A stretch of 64,000 nt of DNA from Riptortus pedestris. Lineage: Eukaryota > Arthropoda > Insecta > Hemiptera > Alydidae. Below the pieces are notes generated by a model. The model did no database searches. It had not been told where the DNA came from and was given only the letters and a program-made list of their open reading frames with translations. The DNA lies in NCBI GenBank assembly GCA_019009955.1, contig CM032232.1, positions 53,011,001-53,075,000 on the forward strand, in the 5' to 3' direction. Shown here in pieces: positions 56,233 through 64,000 of the stretch; position 1 is the first letter of the stretch; each line of letters opens with the position of its first letter. The position numbers and the translations under genes are program-made.

Positions 56233-57911
56233 GTCTATTTTATTACTGTTTTATTCTGTCACATCTATTAGTTTGCCTTTAAAAAGGAAGTATATTTTCT
56301 GTGCTTAGAATGTAAAACCCACATTTGCAAAAAATTATTAAAAACAGAAAAATTAACATAAAATTACATTATTATAAAATAGTCAATTTTAATGACATGA
56401 CTCCTCTTCCAGCCCAGTAAACATGCCAAGGCATAGCACACTTTGGAGCTGTTTTGGAAATAATTTCTAGATTTATGGGTAACATTTCATGTTTTCTAAG
56501 ATTTAAGATCAACCCATTTCTGCTATTTTTTGTGTGTGGGCACACATAAATGAAGAGTACACAATTAAATTTATAGTATATAACTGTGTAAGTTTAATTA
56601 CCACATGGGCAAATGTTTGTTTCAGTCCATTTAATATTTTCAAAGTAAACATTTGTTGAGTCATGTCCCATTAGTGATTGTGTAAGATAAAATAATGTTG
56701 CGTTAGTCTTATGTTTTGTGTTATTTATGTCAGGAATGAAATATGGAATATATACTCGTTTTAAAGTAAATTTCCTTTTTATTGCTATATTTTATCCTCT
56801 AAAATATGTTTCAGATGTTATTTTAAATAATGTTTTCATAAAATTTATTATATATGATTGGGACATTCGTACAAAAGATTGGAAAATAACTTAGCCAGAA
56901 AGTATGAAATTTCGTTATAATATAGTTCTATGTGAAATTATACCCATTTGAAATTTTGTATGTTTTGTAGTTCGAATAGTGTATTCAAAATGTCTTCAGG
57001 TATTTTGCCATGATCTTTATAGTGATGTTTTGCTTTGAGTTCGTACGCACCTCTTAGAGCTTTGCTACAGAATATTATTGTTGTTCTAATGATTTAAAAA
57101 TTGGTATGATTTATTATTTATTTAAAAGTTAAATATTTATGTGCCTTATATTTTTTTTAATTTTACTGGTGTAGCTGCGAGTGCAGCATATTTAATATTT
57201 ACATATTTTTTTATAGATGTGGGAGCTGATAATCCGAATGAAATATTTCAGGATTAAAAGGTTGAAATGGGGATTATGTATTTTTCGTCACTCCATATTA
57301 TTTTAAAGTAATGGCCGTTTGATGATAGAAATCGCCTCTTGAACTGTAGCCCCATCTACAACCTGTTATCGATGTTAAATGTCTGTGCATAATTGGGGAA
57401 ACTTGACCCCTTGATACCCTCTTCTTTATTTATTTTTTTTGGCGATATTGCTCAGATAAAAAAAGAAAACAAGAACATTAACAACAATAGAAAAAAACAA
57501 AAATTATCAACAAAAAATCAATAACAATAATAAATATATAATACATGAATGAAAATAACAAACCTTCTAAACAATAGTCCCAAGAAAACAAATTGAATAA
57601 TAACTTTAGAGGAAAAGATTAGATCTAAGGGCAAATAAAGTACTAATGTGTAATTGAATATGAAACAAAAAAGTAGGAACCAAAAAATAGAAATTAACAA
57701 CATCTAGAAAATACTAAGTTAAAAAATAAGACCTTAAATGTATAAATAGTTGATTATTTTAAAAAAAACGTAAGGGATACTTTTGATAGAAACAAAAGAT
57801 TAGTAACGTAAAATACTTTCTGCATACTGATTAAAGTAATGCATTATTCAAGAATTCCATTTCAAGCGTTAAAATAAATTTAAAAAAACAAAAACGAGAA
57901 TTTTGTATATA
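56233..57911. other. 1.7 kb without recognised features
   Basis: Very AT-rich, with A-rich stretches near 57455-57530. No gene recognised. Confidence 0.4.
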
Positions 57912-58033
57912 TTCTTCACATTTTATGGAAAGGGTATCCAATAAAAAACATATTTTTCGGTCCAAACTTTATGGAAACTGCCCTACATATTTCGTGGCTC
58001 ACTTGCCACCTTTTCAGGGGCTATCCCCTTTCA
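57912..58033 (-). repeat. Unclassified dispersed repeat, second copy
   Basis: Inverse of 17876-18000: CCAATAAAAAACATATTTTTC, GCCCTACATATTTCGTGGC, CACCTTTTCAGGGGCTATCC. The similarity covers about 120 bp. Confidence 0.55.
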
Positions 58034-58651
58034 AACAAAATATAAAAAATTAATAACATTAATTTAACACATTTTTGGACATAAATATCATATAAAATAC
58101 TATATTTTTAAGTAAAAGTGTTGAAGTATTGTGTGAATGTATGGACTACTCTTCTTCAGTAATTTGTGGAAGTCGTGTAGTGTCTTTAGATACACTAGAC
58201 CATATATATAGGTCACTGTGCGCGTGTGTTTGCATGTATGTATGTATATATTAAAGCGTTTGTGTGTGTTTTATGAGTACGTGCTTGTATATGTATGATA
58301 AGTATAAACACTAGGGGGCACTAAGCTGCTCATTGTAAATGTTATTCTGTTAACGCCTTGGAGTTATGGTTGGAAATAGACATACAACAGCTACTCATGG
58401 GGTCTATTTGTATTCATGAATTCAGAATGTCCAGACGGCAGAATGGTTGCAGCCCTGACCTCAAATAAAGACACTCCGAATAAAATATGTCTCCCTCCCC
58501 GCCATACTCCACCCCCATGACACTCATTACGGTGGCACAAAGTCACTCATATATATATTTATTTCTCTCATTTTACATGAAAATGGTGTGTAGATAAAGA
58601 GAACATCCATTTATTTTTTTCATTCTCCATTATTGAAGACTAAACTTCACT
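58034..58651. other. No feature recognised
   Basis: Unassigned AT-rich sequence with short TG and ATGT runs near 58220-58270. Confidence 0.4.
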
Positions 58652-58706
58652 TAAAATAAATCAGCTATTGAGGTTGTAGTCATGACACAGCTTTTGAAAT
58701 ATCTAT
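58652..58706 (+). repeat. HINE-A 5' fragment
   Basis: AAATCAGCTATTGAGGTTG, then AGTCATGACACAGCTTTTG. It stands head to head with the next copy. Confidence 0.6.
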
Positions 58707-58712
58707 GACAAT

Positions 58713-59461
58713 AAAACGTCCGTCACGCATGGGCTGTGTGCTAAGCAGATTTTCCTCTTGCTGGTATAACAAACTTGAGATCTCATCTCAATCGCATAAA
58801 TCACTTGAGTTACGAAAAAATACTTAGAACAACAATTTTAGAGGATCAATAGCTTAAGAAGATTGAATATATAACATTCTACAATCCTAGTCATTATATC
58901 GGAGATATTTGTGAATATTCGAATCACCCCTCGTAACCCCTACAATTCCAGATCCTATTTCAGCCAATGACAAATATGATTTTAGGTGTTGACTGAAACA
59001 GTTAAATATCAAGCATGGCATAGATCAAATAAACATTTTCCAGACAAGAACGTAAGATCTTAATTGTTGACGTCATCATACAGCGAATTTGCTTGTATCT
59101 CTCATAATGAAGGTCTATTGAAAACAGTATTTGGTATTTAATCTTCGAATGAAGTGGACATAACAGAGTATTGTTTATGTGACATAAGTAGGAATGAGGT
59201 TTACTAAAGGCAGAAAACTAATCAATCCAAATATCTCGGTTAATTTGGAAGATATAGAAGAAGAGACATCATGTATATATTAAATTTTATAGAAAATAAT
59301 AATTCCAATAAGACAGATTTTATAAGATTTTTAGAATTTCCCCTTTAACCCTCTTTTCGTTATCTATTAGGTAGGATCGATGGGCGTTTGAGGAAATGTT
59401 TTGAAAATCGCGTCATGAGTACAACCTCAATACCTGGCTTCCCTTAAGGAAAATCTGCTAA
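58713..59461 (-). mobile_element. HINE-A long variant without TA core
   Basis: ACGTCCGTCACGCATGGGC, both internal modules, TTGACGTCATCATACAGCG, then a direct passage from CCCTTTAACCCTC to TCGTTATCTATTAGGTAGG and the 5' palindrome relic ending CTGCTA. The microsatellite has been deleted. Confidence 0.8.
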
Positions 59462-59496
59462 TAAAATGAGGTTTGCTATGCATTCACACACAAACA

Positions 59497-59714
59497 CACA
59501 GGGTGTTTCAAATTGCCAGCTCACCCTTCTTTTGTTCAAAAGTTTTTTAGAATGAAACTGGGTAGGTCTTAGCTTCCTTTGATACTAAAGTTCATTTTCT
59601 ATGGCGCACCTCATTCTGAATTTTCCATTGGAGAGGAAAGTTTTTAAAGAAGGACTCTCATCGGAAAACAAATTTCAAATTGATAATCTTATCAACAAAG
59701 TAGAACACCCTGTG
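59497..59714. repeat. 218-bp MITE-like unit
   Basis: CACAGGGTGTTT at 59497 and AGAACACCCTGTG ending at 59714 are inverted, matching over the first 11 bases. No coding capacity. Small size and short inverted ends suggest a miniature DNA element; no target duplication was confirmed. Confidence 0.55.
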
Positions 59715-59796
59715 AAAAGGAGGTGCCGATGATAGAATGGGTTAAGGCGTTGGTACATTACTCTCCATGCTACCATTACCCTGAGGGACAACAAAA

Positions 59797-60421
59797 CAAT
59801 TCCGTCACACAGGCTGCGCAAGTACTTAAAGCAGATTTCCCGACTGTGTAGTGCATGACGCACTTTCATCTTTTACATCGTATATTTTCTATTTCTAAGT
59901 AAACATCCGTGTGGGTCTACTGAAGGGTGAAAACAAGAATGTACGCTTGGCTCACGTAATATTTGAGAAACGAAAAAATGTATAGGACAACTACTGTAAA
60001 GCATCAATAGTATGACGCGATTGGTTCATTTTTCGATACGACTCTTAATAACGGAGATATTTTGAGTTTTCAATTATCCCCCCTTCAATACCCCCTCCTC
60101 CAAGGCCAATATCTAGACATCGAAATGTCAGTTGCTGAAAGTAATACGCTTTTCCAGACAGGATGGGACGGAGAAGTTGTATTTACTGAGTTCGGCATAG
60201 AATACATTCCTATTGCCCACACAGGAGTCGAACTCATGGTTCTAGATTTATTTTTCTATCCCATGTGTAATAAAATAGATATTTTGAATTTTCGGAATTC
60301 CCCAATCTAAACTCTACCCATCCCTCTCCGCACGATATCAGGCATGTAACAAACTATAATTTTGCATAAAATGTTTAAATGACTCGTTGTTAACGATCAA
60401 ATAAAAATAAAAATAAATAAA

Positions 60422-60479
<58 letters not shown>

Positions 60480-60526
60480 TATATCATCGAAAATCGCGTC
60501 ATGAGTACAACCTCAATAAGCTAAAA
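59797..60526 (-). mobile_element. HINE-A, nearly complete
   Basis: AATTCCGTCACACAGGCTGCG, AAAGCAGATTTCCCGAC, middle block, (TA)n plus (CA)n core (about 60425-60482), CGAAAATCGCGTCATGAG and ACCTCAATAAGCTAAAAG. The terminal palindrome is lost. Confidence 0.78.
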
Positions 60527-61633
60527 GCTAAGAGTTGACTAGTACTCTGCGCATTTCTTAGACAGTATGTAGGGGCGACATTGTTGCATTCAGAGAGACA
60601 GGTTATGACTAAACATCAGCTGGAGTATGTATGGAAGGGACTGGTCTGTGGAGGGGAGGTGCTGGACCGGGGGAGGGGGGTGGGTCCGGGTCGATAAAGG
60701 CTCTCCCCTCTCGCAACAACACTCTTGTCGCTATTCCTAAACAAACAACCCTATCAAACAACACGACCGGTCTTAAACACCACCCCATCATCTTCAGGTA
60801 ATTCGCTCTGGGACTGAATGGAATCTGCCGCTCCGTGAGAAGGCTACTGGCAAAACCTTGACTCCTGTTCTTCATCGGCAGTCTCTAACTAAACTCTATT
60901 GATAATGACATTTCTGTTGGATACTTACTTCAGGAAGTCTTCACCACTGCGAGTTAGACCGCTAGAAATCTTGACTAAAACGAGAGACACGGTTTCTCGG
61001 CGGTTTGCAAGACTTATTCGGCTGTGACTAGTTCCAATCGCTCTCGCCAGACTGCAGCACAGTATTCCATTCATAAAGACCCCTCCAGAAAGCTCAACGC
61101 TACCAGTTCAAACGGACAAACATACTTCCTTTAGTGGAAGTAAATGAGATGGCGCCAATAAACCCCCAATATTTATTAATGCATCTAGGACTATTCGTAC
61201 ATGCGAATGCAGCTGAATTAACAACACTTGATAAATGTTAAAGATCTAAAAAGTAAAATGACTATTCCATTATTCTTCCCGATGTATGATCTTCTTGAGA
61301 AGCTAGACGGGCTTTACACATCCCAAGCAGTACAGTCTGCCCTCTTTATTGATGATGTCAGGTTCGCCATGTCATTTAATTAGATATCATGTAGTTCTTT
61401 TAACTTATATTGTATACGCTCCCATTCTGTCTGAATTCTCACAGATGTCAGTGGGGCAAGATTAAATGTGTAGTCTGCATGCTCACATTGGCTAATGCTT
61501 ATTATTGGTCAGCTTATGCACGTTACATGCTACTGAAGGAAGACTACCAAATATGTAACTGTATCACAGCAGTGTTGTTGGAAGTGGAGAATGTTGTGTA
61601 ATTGGAGAGAGAAAAAGACGTCCAATTCTTCAA
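60527..61633. other. No gene recognised
   Basis: Bases 60600-61130 are GC-richer and include a G run near 60670. Short frames on both strands lack domains. Confidence 0.4.
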
Positions 61634-61743
61634 AAGTTTTTTACTTCAGCGCTAAGCGTTTTCGAAGACTATTATCTCCATCTTCTCTGAGTCACTTGCT
61701 GTCTTTCCCTATAAGCGCATGCAAGCGCTAAAATAAAAAACTT
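61634..61743. repeat. 110-bp unit with 20-bp inverted ends
   Basis: AAGTTTTTTACTTCAGCGCT (61634-61653) and AGCGCTAAAATAAAAAACTT (61724-61743) pair at 17 of 20 positions. MITE-like; the SINE that follows inserted at its right edge. Confidence 0.55.
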
Positions 61744-61976
61744 GGGGCTCAGGTTGGCCGTGCGTGTTAAGGCGTTGGCCTTAATCTCGCGTGGTAGACC
61801 TAGAGAGTGACGGGTTCGATTCCCGCCATGGGGCAGTAGAAATTTATTTAGTGACGCACTCATTAAATAAACTACTTAGGCCCACCTTGACTAAAAAAGG
61901 GTGGTAACCTGTAGATAACCCGTCCCGATTAGCCTTAGTAGCATAAAGTGGACGAAAATAACAATAAACAAACAAA
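61742..61976 (+). repeat. tRNA-derived SINE, best-preserved copy (family description)
   Basis: The head, from GGGGCTCAGG at 61744, resembles a class II (Ser/Leu type) tRNA: A-box TTGGCCGTGCG at 61754, GTTAAGGCGTTGGCC, and B-box GGTTCGATTCC at 61813, the internal RNA polymerase III promoter. The body has TTTATTTAGTGACGC, the hairpin-like CCACCTTGACT...GGGTGG, GTAGATAACCCGTCCCGATT and AAGTGGACG, then an A-rich tail. Probable 11-bp duplication AAATAAAAAAC at 61731-61741 and 61977-61987. Mobilised by a LINE in trans; the partner is not identifiable here. Confidence 0.9.
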
Positions 61977-62675
61977 AAATAAAAAACCTATGAAGAATTG
62001 GACTTATTTTTCTCTCTCCAAGTATCAAATAACTTTTGACTTTTGTGGAATTTTCTTTACTCATCCTTTTATTGGTGTGGATGGAATTTTTGGTTTGTCT
62101 GGCGCCCTTGTGTATCCTCTTATTCCCTTGTCTGCTCCCATGAAAAACATGTTCACCTGATCACGGGAAGAACTGCGAGGAGTAGCCAGTTGATGCTACA
62201 GATTGTTTAAATAGGGCCACCAGTAAGTACTGAGACTAGGAATTGATCTTGAGATATGATAGCTTTCTTGGGCCTCCAGCAATTCATTACCGTGCAGGAA
62301 CTGCACGTACATTTGACCTTGGCCTTACATACTCTGGAATAGCTCTTGGGAATGCGGCTTGGTTTCCCCAACGCCAGTGTGACGTTGGGTTGCACATTCG
62401 AGCCTCTATTGTGACGGCTTACGAAGTCCGAGATAGGACTATGATGAATAATATGGAGAGAGAGCATATGAGGGCCTAAGAATGTGTCGGGAGACGATAA
62501 AGTGATTGACCCCTGACCCGTTCATTAACAGAGCGCGATCTGGGTAATTATCCAGTCAGAGCACAGAACTCCGGAACACATGTTCGACTGCCCATGGAAC
62601 AGCTCCTACCTACTCGGTTTCGATCACAGGTTAGTCATTATACTCCTTCGAATATGTTAATAGCTGCAAAAAATA
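61977..62675. other. No gene called; possible LINE scrap
   Basis: Frames at 62207-62479 show no domain. Bases 62565-62600 can be read TPEHMFDCPWN, like the end motif of some LINE proteins, but it is too short to annotate. Confidence 0.35.
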
Positions 62676-62735
62676 TTGGCAGATTTGTCTTAAAGGAAAT
62701 CAGTTACGGGTATAATACATGTGACGAGATTTTCC
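62676..62735 (+). repeat. HINE-A 5' fragment
   Basis: TTGGCAGATTTGTCTTAAAGG, AAATCAGTTACGGG and GTGACGAGATTTTCC: terminus and first block only. Confidence 0.55.
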
Positions 62736-62764
62736 AATTTCCAACCCTATGTTACATTTTATTA

Positions 62765-62981
62765 TATAAATCATTTATTTATTAATGTCCACTTTTTGCA
62801 ACTATGGCTAATTGGGTTGGGTTATCTACAGGTTACCACTCTTTTCTAGACAGGGGACTAAGGATTTTATATAATGAGTCCGTCACTAAATAAATTCCTA
62901 TTTGCCCAGGCGAGAATGGAACTCGCAACTATATGTTTGCCATGTTAGGCGCTTTAACTCACATGGCTAACCTGAGCCCCC
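62765..62981 (-). repeat. tRNA-derived SINE, full length with 12-bp TSD
   Basis: Head GGGGCTCAGGTTAGCC at 62981, B-box complement GAATGGAACTC, tail ATTTATTTATTAATGTCC. Perfect duplication TACATTTTATTA at 62753-62764 and 62982-62993. Confidence 0.92.
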
Positions 62982-62993
62982 TACATTTTATTA

Positions 62994-64000
62994 ACTTTTA
63001 ATTTATTTATTCACCTCTGTAATATTCTCAAAAGATGTTTTAATGAAATTGATGGGCAGTTCATAATTTTAACAATTACAAACTAAATAAAAATGTATCA
63101 AGTATTTTAATTTATTAATCGACCATTCTTAATAAAACTTATGCCTACTCTTTTAACGTGTTTGCTTTTCATCAAATATTTATTAAATTTTTGTATCATT
63201 TATGATTTTAAAATTACTCTTATTTTGTGTTGCACTGTTATGTGTAGTGCATTGGCATTTTTTCATTTCTTAGTTTTACTCCTTTTCCCCAAAGTTATTG
63301 ATTAATTTGTTCGGGTATATTTTTCATTTTTGAATGTTTATGAACAATAAGGCATCTTAGCGAATGGTCATAATTAAATGATTGTGTATCAGTCTTGCCA
63401 AACAACTGTCAATAGCTCTTTTATGTGAAATGGGGTGAACAAATCTAGCATACAATCCACAAGTGTTTAGTAGTCAAAATACAATAGAAATATTTGAGGA
63501 TGCACATCAGCTACCTGATACAAAGCCTGGTAAAAGCAGCTTTCAATCTGTGTATGCATTTGTTGTTTGAAAACCGTAGATAACTAAACGTTTTTCCTGA
63601 TTTCCATATAGGAAGGCACCCTTTGAGCTTCTTGATGGAATTTTCAAAAAGAATTCTTTATACGTCCACCATAATGGATATTTATTTTTTTGTTATTTGG
63701 CCTTAGAGATCTTTAGCCTCTTCCGAATGAAACTTTAGAGATTCGTAACAAGAATTTTAGTTAGAGAATGATTAACTATACGCGCAACCCTCGTTAACGT
63801 GGGCGGGATCTGAGTGAGTCATAATATTTAGTCGTCCAGAGTGGCTGTCAGACGTGTATACTTGCTAGATCCCCTCTAATCTGCAGGTGCAGCGACTCTA
63901 GCGCGCTCTGGTAACGAACTTGTGAACTAATGTTATCTCTTCGCCTTTAGCGTAACCGTCGCCATCTTCCACTATTATATATTATTATTAGTTGGTCCTT
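62994..64000. other. No feature recognised
   Basis: Unassigned sequence to the window end, GC-richer after 63780. No gene recognised. Confidence 0.4.

Noticed and set aside
61754..61823. tRNA gene with boxes A and B
   Set aside because: The same head occurs in many copies with a common non-tRNA body and insertion duplications; it is a SINE.
62243..62479. Open frames on both strands of a GC-richer stretch
   Set aside because: No recognisable domain, repeat or start context.

Overview
This is a eukaryotic, repeat-dominated, AT-rich stretch that looks like intergenic DNA of an arthropod, most likely an insect. The reasons are animal-type mobile elements (a mag-lineage Ty3/gypsy element with a tRNA-Ser primer site, a Merlin DNA transposon, a tRNA-derived SINE, a jockey-type LINE tail), very abundant (TA)n microsatellites and no recognisable host gene, tRNA or rRNA gene. 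The species cannot be fixed from the sequence.

The commonest component is one family of short non-coding elements seen about 40 times on both strands, whole or broken. It has a palindromic terminus with the core TTTCCCTTAAGGGAAA, a (TA)n core in many copies, subterminal inverted repeats (TTAGCAGATTTCCC near the left end, GGGAAATCTGCTTA near the right end) and a terminal hairpin ACGCAG-CCC-CTGCGT followed by about ten bases ending in a T run. This is the architecture of Helentron-associated elements (HINEs, the DINE-1 type), so I call it HINE-A. '+' means the palindromic 5' end is on the left.

Layout: 1-13 kb holds HINE-A copies, SINEs and a solo LTR (6956-7104). 13.3-16.4 kb holds a 1.3-kb foldback structure and a repeat with ~293-bp internal modules (R293). 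23.4-25.5 kb is a nearly complete DNA transposon (12-bp TIRs starting CACTG, TAA flanks) coding for a DDE-like protein of a widespread, usually unnamed family. 28.0-30.9 kb is a decayed relative of it, interrupted by a HINE-A and a Merlin element. 33.1-35.2 kb has HINE-A inserted in HINE-A. 41.6 kb is a LINE tail, 42.9-43.6 kb a 28-bp minisatellite with a 193-bp higher-order period. 49.5-54.0 kb is a degenerate gypsy element whose 5' LTR is swollen by 14 copies of a 30-bp repeat, while its 3' LTR carries one copy. 54-64 kb returns to HINE-A, SINEs and MITE-like hairpins.

Nothing here works as a host pathway. All transposase and polymerase genes seen carry stops or frameshifts, so the region reads as a transposon graveyard with a datable nesting order.
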